Shown here: in pieces, positions 1 to 11,473 of the stretch
Numbering within the stretch: the first letter of the stretch is position 1
Layout of the letters: each line of letters starts with the position of its first letter
Source of the DNA: Lecanosticta acicola
Taxonomy: Eukaryota > Ascomycota > Dothideomycetes > Mycosphaerellales > Mycosphaerellaceae
NCBI GenBank assembly: GCA_963674455.1
Contig: CAVMBE010000032.1
Location: 62,001 to 126,000, forward strand
Direction of reading: 5' to 3'
Length of the DNA stretch: 64,000 nucleotides
The notes under the pieces: generated by a model
Databases searched by the model: none
Told to the model about the DNA's origin: nothing
What the model saw: only the letters and a program-made list of their open reading frames with translations
Made by a program: the position numbers and the translations under genes

Positions 1-990
1 AGATCAAACGAGTGAGCATCATGATGAGAAGGTTCGGAAATTCTCAAGATGCATGTCTGTTGTTGTTGTGATGCAACATGCTGACCTCTCCGCAGCTTCT
101 TTGGGGCTCAAGAAGGCGATTTCTCACTCTCGATGCGCTCTATCAATGCGCTCTCGAAGACGCCGTCCTTGTCGATGTACTCTATTATCCCGGCCGGTCA
201 AAACGACCAAAGCACTCTGGAGAAAGGACAGATTGATCCTATCAATTCAGCCCCGAGTGACGGGCTTGATGGATATCGAGCATCGTTTTGGAGAGTACGT
301 GATACCAAATGTCAATATTGTGTCAACAGCACTGATATGAAGTCCAGAGCTCTGCTAGCGTCCACAGCAAATCCACGTATCTCGCCCTGGGGACAATCAC
401 GCTCATCGCGCTTTACCTCACTGCCGGACGGTTCATGCGACCCTGTCCCCCTGAGAAGCTCTTATAGCACCACTCGATTGTGGACGGGAAAGATAAGGAT
501 TCCTCTCCCTTCATCAGGCATAGATCAGTCCGATGAATCACGGCAGCGTCGGAACAGCCCTCGCGCTCCCATACCCAATGAATGACATTCATTTCAATTT
601 CCCCATGTCCCTAGCTGGAGATCTCATTTTTGGTGAAGCCCCTTCTGAGAAGTTTTGTTTCAGGTTTCTCCAGCGCCAACCTTCGCCAAGGCAGCGCTAG
701 CTAAGGAACCCCAAAAAAGCAGAACAATCAATAAGTGTGATGAGTGGCACTACTCATCATGAGCTTGAAATCTGCCGCTCGACTGCCGGAAGATGAGTAA
801 CAACCGTAGTAAGGTAGTGTCTCGCAACCAACCAGGTCCGCGAGATGGTATCAATCAAAAACAAGGACAGAGAAAGGTGTTTCCACCCGGGAACGAGAAT
901 AGAAGTCTGTGCTGTGCATGCCACCTTGGCTTTGGGCTTCCGCGATTTTCGCTTGTCCAGACCGGCCGGCGTAGGTCGATCGATGCGGAT

Positions 991-1035
991 GGCTGGCTGG
1001 CTGGCTGGCTGTCCTGTCCTGTCCTGTCCTGTCCT
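991..1035. repeat. (GGCT)5 followed directly by (GTCCT)5
   Basis: Read directly: about five GGCT units run straight into about five GTCCT units. Two different short repeats abut without spacer. Confidence 0.85.
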
Positions 1036-1802
1036 TTCGTCGGGCTTGGAAGTCGCCGAGGCAGGAAAGGCTCGCTCGCTCGTTCGTGACTTGGCTTTTT
1101 CCTTTATCATCATCACTTCGCGATGATCGGCTGCCAAACCCCTCCCCCCCTCCACCCAAGTACCTTACCTACCTTATTACCTACCTACTACTAGCAGCAG
1201 CAGTTGGTTGGTTGGTTGGTTCAAACCTATTAGCGGCACAGCCACTCCGAACTCCGCAATCTCATTGCCATGCAACTGTCCGTCTACTACGCACGCAACA
1301 AGGAGACCAGGCAGTTCAGTCCGTCCGACCACTAGCCGCCAGTCCGGTGCTTCCATCCCTCCCCCCTTCCCCCAATCCCCCTACCTAGGTAGCAACCGGG
1401 GACTCTCATCAGGACGCTGTTCCAGAGACGGAGAACGGGGGCGCTGGGGGTTCGCAAGAAAGAATTGGTGCCTACCGCCTACCGCCTAACCCTACCCTGC
1501 ACACATGCACTTCTCACTTGTCTCCACCCGGGGGAGAGTTGAAGGTCCGCCAGTTGCGCCGCTGCCGGCCGAGCGAGAAACCTTACCTCACCTTACCTAC
1601 CCGACTACCTTACCAGTACCAAAGGTGTGAGAGGTAGGTGAACCACGATATCTGGCACGAACTCGGAAAACCCCCACCGCATCAACGCATGTGCCATGTG
1701 CCAGGCCCAGGGCCCGCAGCGCAGCGCAGCAGGCGTGTCTGTCGCAACTGATGAGAAGCTACCTACCTACTCCATTCGCTTCGCTTCCTTCAGCTTCTTT
1801 GT

Positions 1803-1838
<36 letters not shown>
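1803..1838. repeat. (AATC)9 microsatellite
   Basis: About nine perfect AATC units, read directly. It lies in the gene-free left flank. Any short ORF across it (such as one encoding repeated INQS) is a repeat artefact. Confidence 0.9.
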
Positions 1839-1841
<3 letters not shown>

Positions 1842-2011
1842 CCCGAGTCTCAACCCACAAATCATTATTCCCGCCCGATCGTTACAAGCATTTCCTCTTC
1901 GTATATATCGATAGATACTACGTACGACCACCACACAGGAGGAGGAGGAGGACGGAGGAGGAGGAGGAGGATGTGTATTATACAACAATGTCTCCGTATC
2001 GCAGCAAATAG

Positions 2012-2032
2012 TAATAATAATAATAATAATAA
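2012..2032. repeat. (TAA)7 microsatellite
   Basis: Seven TAA units, read directly, shortly after a GGA-rich purine tract at about 1938-1971. Confidence 0.9.
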
Positions 2033-2496
2033 TGATCCTTTTTTGCTGATCTGATCCCAAAGCCGCAATAGATAATGCTTGCGCGTACCACCTCACCTCA
2101 CCTCACATCCTTCTTCGCCTTGGTAAATCCTTTTGAGAGCTCTTCGCTTCGCTTGCGTTATGGTATGGTCCGTTACTTTTTAGTCATACTTGTTGATGAG
2201 CGTTGTACGTAGGTAGTAGTGTTCGGTTGTGGTTGTTCTAGGCAAATACTACTTAGGATCTGGGGCGGCCGTCACGATCCTCCTCCGTCAGTGGTGGGGC
2301 TAACTAACAGTGATTATCAATTCCGTCTTGGTGAGAAAAGGGAGACGTGTCAAGCATTCATTCCTCTTGGTTTTGCTAAGATGAGTTGAATAAAAGCGAG
2401 AAAGATCTATCTATGGGGTATCTCTGTCTAATTTCTATCGGCCTTGGTATAACAGTCTAGCGCCAGTGGTTTCGAAGTGATCGAGCGATTTGATTT

Positions 2497-4118
2497 TTAC
2501 ATTTCTTGAAGCAGCCACGTCCGAGTCGTCTCGTCCGTCGAGGCGCTGATCGAGCATGTCGATTCGTCCACGCTGTGGAAGGTCATGTCCGTGATGTCTC
2601 CCTGAATGGTACTGAGGCAGAGTGGCACTCGCGGAACGGTGTATTGGAGGCGTGGAGGGGGAACGACCGGCTGGTGCTCTGCTTGCGGCCTCTCGGTCTC
2701 AAGTTTGTCTAGGAAGCCAGCAAGTGTCGTCCATGTCCCCTTCCGATCGGCTTGTGTTTGTGCGAGTGTGGCGCGGAGCTCCTGCTCCGTTGGCAGACGG
2801 TAGACGAAAAGCTGCGTGAGAGGCGCCGGCCGGATGCGCTTCTTGTCTCGCTCGGCGAGAGCCAGAAAGCACTTGTCCAGCGTCATGGTGAATCGAGGAT
2901 GATGTTCATGTGCACTCGGCATGTTCTCCCACAGCCCTATGCCTCCTTCCGATGAAGAGTCTAGAGTGAAATCCCAGCTGCTTAGAAAGCTCTCCAGCCG
3001 TTCCAGTATGGCCACATTTGCGGGTTCTGCTGTGAGTGTCTGGCTGGTGCCGGAGATACTGCATTTGACGTGTCCTAGGATGTAGTGAGAACTCTCACCG
3101 CCGCCATGCTTCTGTCCAGCGAAGAGGTAGCCGTTCTCAAAGGGCCTAAGGAGTTGAAGTCCAGAAATCCGAGGAGCATGGTCGTCTGGATTGCGCGAGG
3201 ATGAGGAGACGGCGAGCAACGAGGAGTCGACAAAGGTATGTTTGAGTCCTGCCCTGCTCTTCCAGTGTTGCATGGTTGCTTTTGTTCCTGCCTCTTCCAC
3301 ACCTTGAGGGGTACCAAGATAGACGACGGCACCCTTGCCACTCAAACGAACTCTCAGGACGTAGTCGTCTTGTTCGAAGTCAAGACCACATATGTAGTGT
3401 CCCGAGGCGCTGGAGACATACTCGCTGATCGTGAAGCTGTCAGGCTCGTCAAGCAGGTTGTAGATCTGTATCGTGCGCTCTTGTGCTATGGCGAGAAGGC
3501 TCCCGTCAGAAGAAAGGGCTAGCTCGTTGTATGAATTGGGCTGGATATTGAGCCATGGACCGGAGCCGACCGTCTCTTTCAGATCGTTCAACGGGCGTTG
3601 TGCAAGGCAGACTGGTGTATCCCCCGATGTATCGAATAGCCCGATAACGCGTCCGTTGAGTGTTACTGTCTTGTTACCGTTCGTCGTGGCCGTCACCCGA
3701 GGATTGATCGGGAATCCCAACTTGGATGCCTTCGTCAGGAGCCCTGGCTTATCGTGTGTACGCTCTGTTTTCACCCCCACCATCAGAGTCCGTGCCGCCT
3801 CGTCGAATAGGTCGTAAAGCTGGGACGGGGTTGACGTGGCCGCGTCGACACGAGGTAGGATAGGCAGACGCTGCAGTTGCTTTGCCAAGGGCACTGCGTC
3901 GGTCGAGGCGAAGTGCCAATACTGGCACACTTTCCGAGCGGCGTAGAATGATCGCGTGTCAAGGTATGAAAAGATCTAAGGCCCGCGGACGTTAGCGCTG
4001 CTTCTCCGCTGCATAGAATACGCTGCTCTCTCACCTGTTGCTGAAGCTCTAGTGGAAGGCTGGTGGCAGCCTTCGAAGTCTGCCTCACACCGAGCACACG
4101 CTCAAGAGAGTGAGACAT
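2497..4118 (-). CDS. F-box protein with degenerate beta-propeller-like C-terminus
   Basis: Two exons, 4118-4035 and 3975-2497, joined across a 59-nt intron (GTGAGA...CTTAG), give 520 residues. The join creates an F-box at residues 21-50, beginning LPLELQQQIFSYLD and ending ARKVCQYWH, which the uninterrupted downstream frame lacks. F-box proteins bind Skp1 and recruit substrates to SCF ubiquitin ligases. The rest has weak WD-like strands, for example an LALSSDGSLLAIA segment and a C-terminal blade ending in TRTWLLQEM, suggesting a degenerate propeller for substrate binding. No specific orthologue is recognised. The start at 4118 is the first ATG that yields an intact F-box. The F-box is seen; the SCF role is inferred from the family. 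Confidence 0.8.
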
Positions 4119-5282
4119 TATACAGTATGTATGTTCCGACCGAGCCCAAGGTCAGGGCCTCAGCAAGAATGGCACGAGAGCGTTATTAGTGAGAAGAAGC
4201 GTGAGAGAACGACTTATCTGCCATGACCGCTGGCGCCGGCGGCGTCAGGTATATAGACGTCGCGCGCATTGGGGTATGATTCATTATCGGAATGCGACCA
4301 AGATTACACGAAACGTTGGGACGACCATGAGATGGAGCGGTGCGCGGATGGAGTGATCCTCGATGGGCAGAGATCTCACGCGGAGGGATCAGGGGTGCCG
4401 CGAGCGTAGTGTGTGCCGAGCGCGCATCAAATGAGAAGGCGGTCTGCGGGCTGGTGGATGGAGTCAGTCCACAATTTGCGCGACCGTCGACGAGAAGGTT
4501 CAGCAGCGGCTATCGTCAACGTCCCCTTGCGCGCTTCGGGACGCACGGGTCGGGTCACGTCAATCTTTTTTTTCTTCCAAAATGCTTCAAGAAAGACGAG
4601 AGACTACCGAAGTAAGCGCGGGCTATTGTCGCATTTCTGCTTGAGATCGCTACCATCAGCCGCCGTCCTCAACTGACAATGAACAAAGTGCGTGGGATGG
4701 ATTCTCGGGACATGCGCACAGAGACTGATAGACTACAAAACTCTTCCTACCGGTCTCAGCTCTTCGGATGTTGGACTTCTGGGATGGAGATAACGAACGA
4801 ATCGTTTACCATGACACAGGATCCGGTCGCTCTCAAAGGTCTTCCCAACATTGTTGTGCTGATACCTGACTCGTCTTGCCCATTATGTTTCACGAGAATA
4901 CTTCGTATTGAAACAATAACTTTTCCGTGTGAAGACGTACTCCGCCACTAGCAACGTGCCCGACACGTGACAGAGACTTATATGTATGCATAACCTCATC
5001 TGCCAAGAGTCTCACATGCTTGGAAAATATCGGTCAATCCTTCTCCCTGGCTAGTCGAAAAGCCGTAGTACAAATCGATTCTATGGACAGTATTGTAACA
5101 GTGAAGCGCTTTATAGACCTCTAGCATCTCCTTAGGATTGCTAGAGGAGAGACACGGCGATACAGAACATAGAGGATCGTTGTCCGACTGGATTACTAGC
5201 ACTGCTTTGATTTGTTCGACGCAAATGTTGCAAGTTCTATGCTTATAGCTCTGGGTAACTCTTGCCAATGATCGCTGCTGGT
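4119..5282. other. Intergenic, F-box 5' flank to alpha-glucosidase 3' flank
   Basis: No supported gene. It contains the promoter side of the F-box gene and the 3' flank of the alpha-glucosidase gene, both minus strand. The short open frames here have no recognisable domain. Confidence 0.6.
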
Positions 5283-7614
5283 TCACGGCTCCGAAACACC
5301 GAGGAGGGCCTGAGGTCGCTTAGTTAGCAATGATACTCTCGTACGTCGCACGTACACGAGATGTCACGTCTTACCTCCCAGGGACGCATCTGAACCGTCC
5401 CTTCGCAACTCTTGCCCTGCTCTCCGGCAGTGTAGTTGCCAGCCACCCACTTCGATACCTTTGCGCTCTTCGGTATCTGCCAGTCGACGGCCTCGCCCGA
5501 GAAATTCAGGGCGACCACAAATGCTTCGTCCTTGCCTGCCATCTTGTACGCAAAGACCGTTTTGTGATTCCCATCGAGAAGCATGTACTCGCCGTAGACG
5601 AAGACATCTCTGTGCTTCTTGCGATTCTCAAGCCCCCTTTTCCAGAACTGCAGAACGCTCAACTCGTCAGGATCGTTGGCGGAACGTTGTGCTTCGACGT
5701 TGACTGTCTTGTAGTCGTCATTCACCCGCATCCATGGCTTTTCCTTGGAGAACCCACTTCAGATCACTCTGAATCAGCCACAGTGTCAGATCATTCCGTG
5801 GTCGTACTTACGCATTCGGTCCGCTGTCCCACTGAACAGGTGTACGGGCATGATCTGGAAGGGCGTTACTAGGAAGGTCTCGAACACGCTTACACCCTGC
5901 GGGATGCTCACCTCTGGCTTTTCTTTGCATGATTTCCTTGGCATGTCGCAGTTTCTCTTCATCGCCGCCACTGAGCTCTTGCATCTTTTTCCACTGCAGA
6001 TAGGTTAGTGTCCATTTTCGAGAACGGTGCTTGAAGCTTGATGCTGGCTCACATAATTGATAGCTTCTATATCTCTGTACTCGTCCTTGGAAAATTGTCA
6101 GCTTACGCGGACAAATTGGGACCCATGTACTCACGACCGGCCAAGACAGAGGAACATTAGCCATCCCAATCTCCTCGCCCTGATAGACATACAAAGTCCC
6201 ACTGAGTGTCGTTTGCATCATGGCGAGCAGCTTGGCTCCAAGCTCACGATATTCTCGAGAATCATCGGCGTAACGTGAGACTGACCTCGGGTTGTCCTGG
6301 GAAAGTTAGCCTGTACAACATGACGAGGGACGGTCATGTGAAAGAAATACATGATTCTCGATAAAGATCGAGTTCCATCCACCCTTCTCACGCATCACGT
6401 TCTGCCATCTAGTTACAACATCTCTGAGATTCTTTGTCTCGAAGGGTCCTGATCGCAAAGTTAGTGCTTTGTCTTGTCTTCGTGAACTCGTAGCTTACGA
6501 AGAGTCATCCGCGGGCCGTTAGGAATGTTGTCAATCTCGACAATCTCGAAGATGAAGATCATGTTCAGCTCGTTACGCTCTCCGCCCACCACACGGAGTA
6601 TCTCATCTTCGTCATGCACGAATGGCATCTCCCCAACTGTGATAGAGTCGTACTTTGAGAGGACCTTCTTGTTCATGTCCTGCAGGAATTCGTGGAGGCG
6701 TGGCCCATTTGCGAAGAACTGGACGTGCATCAGCACAGCCAAAACCTCTCGTTGAGAACTCGCGCACCTTGTCTCCGGGTTGGTATTTGCTGCTAGGATC
6801 CACCACATCTGCATCTGGAAACCTCTGGTCCTTGGAGATATGGTTGATTACGTCCATGCGGAAGCCACTCGCGCCCCGCTCGAGCCAGAAGCGCAAGACG
6901 TCGTGTACTGCGTCCCGCACAGCTGGGGTCTCCCAGTTCAGATCAGGCTGCTCAGGAGTGAACAAGCTCAGGTAGTATTCTTGCGTCTTGTCGTCCCACG
7001 TCCAGGCCGAGTTGGCGTCTCCTAGCAGTTGACACCAATTATTTGGCGGCTGCCGATTGCCATCCTTGTCGAACTTTGGCGGCTTCCAGATGTACCTGAA
7101 AACCACCTATCAGTAGAGACCCGGACTCGATAGGGGGCGAAAGTTCTCAGCATACCAGTCTCGATGCTTGTTATCCTTCGACGACCGGGAATCCAGGAAC
7201 CAGGCATGTTGATCGCTGGTGTGATTGACGACCAAGTCCATCATGAGCTTCATGCTGCGCCGCTTCAAGCCTTGAATGAGCTCGTCCACATCTTCGAGAG
7301 TTCCATACTTGGGATCGATGTCCTTGTAGTCTGAGATATCATAGCCCATGTCCGCCTGTGGCGATTTGTATACCGGACTGAGCCATACGACGTCCACTGC
7401 AATCTAGTCAGTACATATGGCGTCGGTGGATGAGGAAGCTGAATGCGATACCGCCGAGTTCGTGAAGGTAGTCTAGCTTGGAGGTGATGCCTTTGATGTC
7501 GCCCCATCCTGGCGTATTTCCGGAGCCAGTCGATTTGAAAGAAGAGGGATATATCTGGTAGACCACGGCCTCTTTCCACCAACGGTGCGCGTCGGCTGCT
7601 CTCTTCGAGTTCAT
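5283..7614 (-). CDS. GH13 alpha-glucosidase (oligo-1,6-glucosidase/isomaltase-like)
   Basis: Hydrolyses terminal alpha-glucosidic bonds of malto- or isomalto-oligosaccharides; no signal peptide, so probably cytosolic. Eleven exons: 7614-7452, 7396-7156, 7095-6768, 6718-6499, 6448-6351, 6296-6135, 6085-6053, 5993-5912, 5854-5812, 5756-5375, 5309-5283. All junctions keep frame and give 592 residues, normal for the family. GH13 motifs are DLVVNHTS, GASGFRMDVI (nucleophile D216), VGEMP (acid/base E274) and ENHDNPR (D351). Val217 follows the nucleophile; Val at this site marks yeast isomaltase and oligo-1,6-glucosidases, while maltases carry Thr, so alpha-1,6 activity is inferred. The last exon is nine codons. 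Reading through its intron instead would end the protein at 5324 with an unrelated tail. It is divergent from the aldo-keto reductase. Confidence 0.93.
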
Positions 7615-8329
7615 GGTGAGTGTCTTTCAGAGTGACAAGTGAAGAGAGGAAAAGAAGCGAAGGGATGGGAGAGCTGCAAGAGCAGTTTTCAATGCGTGAG
7701 TGCAGAGCTCAGTTGTCGTCTACTGCATTTGTATTTGCGTTTGTCTGCGCGTGAAGGACCGGCACCTGTACCGGTCCCTCCACCGTACGTTACGTACCTT
7801 CTTAGCTGGAGGGGAGCTACGAGAGCTGGCAGGACCGAGAATGAGACCGTCGCGGATGCTCGTTCAACCTGCTCTGTACAACATCCGCACCTGCCCCGTC
7901 ATAGAACCATTCATCATGTAGTAGGAAGGAGGTGCGAACGGGAGCTCTCGGTAAAACTCGGCTGTCATCCCGATTCCGATGTCTTGCCGTCGACAACTAC
8001 ATACATGCCTCTGGCCCCGCAACCATGGTCTCGCTGGAAACGTTGCCCTTTCACATGCTGAGCGCATCCTCTGCAACAACCTCCTTCCAGCTGCCAACAT
8101 CAATATTCCTCCGCGAGGAATGACCCTGTGTTGGCAGATCGGCAGTATTGCTTAAACCCGCCTTAACGCCAGTTTGATGTCGGAAACCGGCATCCCTCTC
8201 CGTCATCCTGCACCATGGGCGTACAAATAGAGAGAAGGGAGGAGATCCTCTTGTCTCGAACACTACGACCGACTTTCTGAACGCAATTACATCGCCAATA
8301 CTGTACGCGACCAATAACCACAGCCCAGC
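7615..8329. promoter_or_regulatory. Divergent promoter region, alpha-glucosidase / aldo-keto reductase
   Basis: 715 bp between two divergent start codons, so it must hold both promoters. One CTGGAG hexamer at 7806 fits the fungal CreA core SYGGRG, but a single six-base match is expected by chance and is not evidence of glucose repression. Confidence 0.55.
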
Positions 8330-9535
8330 ATGTCTTTCGGAGACGACCCCAACGATCCCCTCAGCCAGTCCGTCAATGCGACCAAAGCGAATTACGTCCA
8401 GCTGGGGAAGAGTGGCCTGCGAGTTTCCGTCCCCATCCTCGGTGCCATGAGCTTTGGGCACAAGGAATGGCAGCCATGGGTATTGGAAGAGGAAGAAGCT
8501 CTCCCCGTGCTCAAAGCAGCGTACGATCGAGGCGTCAACACCTGGGACACGGCAAATGTCTACAGCAACGGGGGTTCCGAGGAGATCATCGCCTCGGCCA
8601 TGAAGAGGTATCAGATCCCACGCGAAAAGGTCGTGATCCTGACCAAATGCTTTGGCTACGTGGGTGAGGAGCCCGGCACGCGAGTTGTGGGTCGAGACGG
8701 CAAGGCGAAGCAGTCCAAAGACTACGTCAATCGGGGAGGGCTCTCACGAAGAGCGATCTTTGATGCTGTGGACAAGAGTCTCAAGAGGCTGGGAACCGAT
8801 TATATCGATCTGCTCCAGATCCATCGCTTTGACGCTTTTACGCCCATGGAGGAGACGATGGAGGCTCTGCATGATCTGAAGAAGATGGGCAAGATCCTTT
8901 ACATTGGCGCCTCAAGCATGTGGACATACCAGTTCGCCCAAGTATGTCCTCTGCGTGGATGGACTCACTTCTATCTTGTGCTGACGTATCTTGCAGTTGC
9001 AATTCACCGCCGAGAAGAACGGTTGGACCAAGGTAAGGCCCCTCGTGCTGCGAATCTCACTTGCTTGGCTGGGATAATACTAATGGTCTAACAGTTCGTT
9101 TCAATGCAAAACCACTACAACTTGTTGTATCGGGAAGAAGAGCGCGAGATGAACAAGTTCTGCCACGAAACAGGCGTGGGACTTATCCCGTGGGCGCCAT
9201 TGTGCCGGGGTCACTTGGCTCGACCTCACTCTGCATTTGGCACCACGAGCAGGTCTCAGGGAGAACAGCTGAAGACCATGTTCCAGAGCGGCCACACGGA
9301 TCCGGATCGAGAAATCATCGAACGGGTCGAGCAACTCGCTGGCAAGAAAGGCTGGGCGATGAGCTCTGTCGCGTTAGCATGGATCAACAAGAGAGTATCC
9401 AGTCCCATCATTGGCTTTAGCAGTGTCGAGAGGATCGATGAAGCGCTGGAGGCGAGAGGGAAAGAGCTGACGACCGAGGAAGAGAAGTACCTGGAGGAGC
9501 TGTACGTGACCAGGGATATCCAAGGCCACCAGTAG
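8330..9535 (+). CDS. Aldo-keto reductase (AKR9-like)
   Basis: NADPH-dependent carbonyl reductase of the TIM-barrel aldo-keto reductase superfamily. Exons 8330-8941, 8997-9032 and 9095-9535 (introns of 55 and 62 nt, the first ending GCTGACGTATCTTGCAG) give 362 residues. The second exon is only 12 codons. The catalytic tetrad is visible: D73 and Y78 in WDTANVYSNG, K106 in VVILTKCFG and H165 in LLQIHRFD. Overall it resembles the fungal group that includes versiconal hemiacetal acetate reductase, but no aflatoxin-type cluster surrounds it, so that role should not be transferred. The substrate is unknown. Its closest neighbour is the divergent alpha-glucosidase; a shared sugar-related role is only a guess. 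Confidence 0.93.
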
Positions 9536-9688
9536 TGGCTAGATTCCATTCATTACCGTTCGAATGCGCTATGTACCGTATCACGCCACTGCAATGCTCG
9601 CTGGTTGAGTCTGTTTCCGTGTCGTCTCTTCTGTACATTCGTTGACCCATGATGCTGAAGCAAGAACTGTAAAGCAAAGCTTTGCTTT

Positions 9689-10383
9689 CTACCAGATTGG
9701 CAGGAATTCCAAGACGTAGACGATTGCATGTACCAATGCAGGCTGCGCCAACTGTCAGTTTTTAGATCCCTTTGTCCAGTTCAGAATATACTTACCACTT
9801 CGGCTCTTCTCATCGCTGCACCAGGCGTTGCCACTGTGCTTGATCCCGCGACAATAAACCCATTGCCTGTTGTGCCACCGCCCGTCGCAACCGTTGCAGC
9901 AGTCGTGGCCGCGACAAGACCATTGTTCGAAGTCGCGGTGCTGGCGAATTGGAAACTGGTGGTGGTCGTGGCCGCACTTCCCGCGAGGGCTCCATTCGAC
10001 GTTGTCGTCGTCGCCGCTGCCGCTCCGCCGCCCACCAACGCTCCATTGCTACCAATCGTCCCCGAGCTTATGACTCCACCTATTGTGCCCGTGCAAGCTG
10101 CACCCGAAGGACAGCAAGCTACGTGGCCGGCGCTGTCTGCGGAGCATATAGCACTTGACATGCAGCAGAGGCTGGGAGCGCCGAGGTTGTCGCAGGAGTT
10201 GAAGCCTGTAGGACAGGTGTTGCTGTATTGTCGCTTGAGGAGGTCGTGCGCGGTGTCGTTTTGTAATTGCTGCGGGAGGTAGTCTGACAGGGCGGCGAGG
10301 AAGGGTTGGAAATCGGGGAGTTGGATGGCGGCTGCGACGCCGCCGAGCAGGCTCGGAGGGAGGAGGAATGCGGAGAGGCGCAT
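9689..10383 (-). CDS. Small secreted cysteine-containing cell-surface protein
   Basis: Two exons, 10383-9796 and 9751-9689, separated by a 44-nt intron (GTAAGT...CTGACAG), give 216 residues. A signal peptide covers about residues 1-20. A Cys-rich segment follows, with CPTGFNSC, LCCMSSAIC and ACCPSGAAC motifs, then a Thr/Ser/Ala/Gly-rich low-complexity stalk. The spliced end is hydrophobic (about ALVHAIVYVLEFLPIW), which would suit a GPI-type signal or a short tail; unspliced, the frame ends in RRAEVVSIF. The start at 10383 is chosen because the upstream in-frame ATG would bury the signal peptide. Likely a wall- or surface-associated protein of the sort common in plant-associated and saprotrophic dothideomycetes. 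Function unknown. Confidence 0.75.
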
Positions 10384-11473
10384 GGTTGTTCGTACGTATG
10401 GTGTGCACTTCGGCAGGTGAAATCGTCGAAGATGCTCGCGAGGTGGGTGCAGGGTAAAGTTGAAATGAAGTTGTTGGATCAATGGATGCAGCTGAAAGCG
10501 ACTAGCGGGTGCTATGAGTGAGCGGGTGAGTAACGAGACGTATTGCGCCAGCACTTAGCCAAGCAGAGAGCCGTCGAATTTGGTTTGCGAATATGTATTG
10601 GGAATAGTTGGGGAGAAAATGGTAGACAACACCCAACCACCACCACCCATCTCCACTGAACTGAACATGAGATCGGCGGGGCTGGAAGCAGTCCCAATCG
10701 GGTAATCTGTTGATCGGTCCACCGCTCCGGCAACCGCCCTTCACAAGATCCATTGGAACAGGGATCAAGCATCTAGCGGTCACTCCCTTCCGAAAGTTAC
10801 GACAAGGGTCCACGATCTCACTCCACTTCCATTCCGTTCACGCCTTCATGACTACCTGCATCCCCAAGGTATCGCTTCACGGACACGACGCCTGCTTGTG
10901 TGCATTGGAAAGAGCGACGTCGCAATTCGGGAAGATGAAGTCGAACGCGCACCCGCGGGCCAGTGCCTCGGCCACACGGTGAAAGGATGAGATCTGGGAA
11001 AGAACCACACATGCAGATATATCTTCTTCCCATCGAGATGCCACCACCTCCAAGGGCGAGACGGGAAGGATGAGGAGATCGCGGTTCGATCTTGGATGCC
11101 AACGAGGAAGGAACATCTGGCGAAATCTACGCGAAGTCCTGATGGCGTTGTGCTCCTTCCCAACCAGCAGGCGCAGCTTCTCGAACGATGATGCAGTGTC
11201 CATCCCATGCTGCTTCCCAGTGGCGGAAAGATGGATGTCATTGTTTACATCGTCCTGCCTCTCTCGCCCTCTTCTGCGCCGTCTCGTCTCGTCTCGTCTC
11301 GTCTCGTCTCGTCTCCCACTCTCCTCGCAATCCAACAGCCCCGGCTACCAGCATCTTCCAACACTTCAGCGCTTTGAATCTCAACGCCACCGCCGCAACA
11401 TTCTCCTGTCCACTCGTCCAGATCTACTCTCTGCGTCGGCGATAAACGCTCTCCAACACCGACCACCGACACA
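10384..11473. promoter_or_regulatory. Divergent intergenic region
   Basis: 1.09 kb between two divergent start codons of membrane/secreted protein genes. No supported gene. Several overlapping open frames on both strands lack domains. It contains the GTCTC repeat listed separately. Confidence 0.5.
11281..11315. repeat. (GTCTC)7 pentanucleotide repeat
   Basis: Seven GTCTC units read directly, about 160 bp upstream of the start at 11474, probably in its promoter or 5' UTR. Confidence 0.9.

Larger units (their letters stand above)
1..2496. other. Gene-free, repeat-dense left flank
   Basis: No convincing coding region. The open frames here are short, lack recognisable domains and overlap each other. 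From about 0.98 to 2.1 kb the DNA is a patchwork of tetra- and pentanucleotide runs and TACCT-rich pyrimidine tracts. The nearest gene is the F-box protein, whose stop lies at 2497 on the minus strand, so the right end of this stretch is its 3' flank. Confidence 0.6.

Noticed and set aside
1..585. Possible gene end at the left edge, with an acidic IIEYIDKDGVFESALIERIES fragment on the minus strand
   Set aside because: The fragment is only about 30 residues, preceded by a stop, and no exon joins could be supported.
5283..9535. Alpha-glucosidase plus aldo-keto reductase as part of a secondary-metabolite cluster
   Set aside because: No polyketide synthase, peptide synthetase, transporter or cluster regulator nearby.
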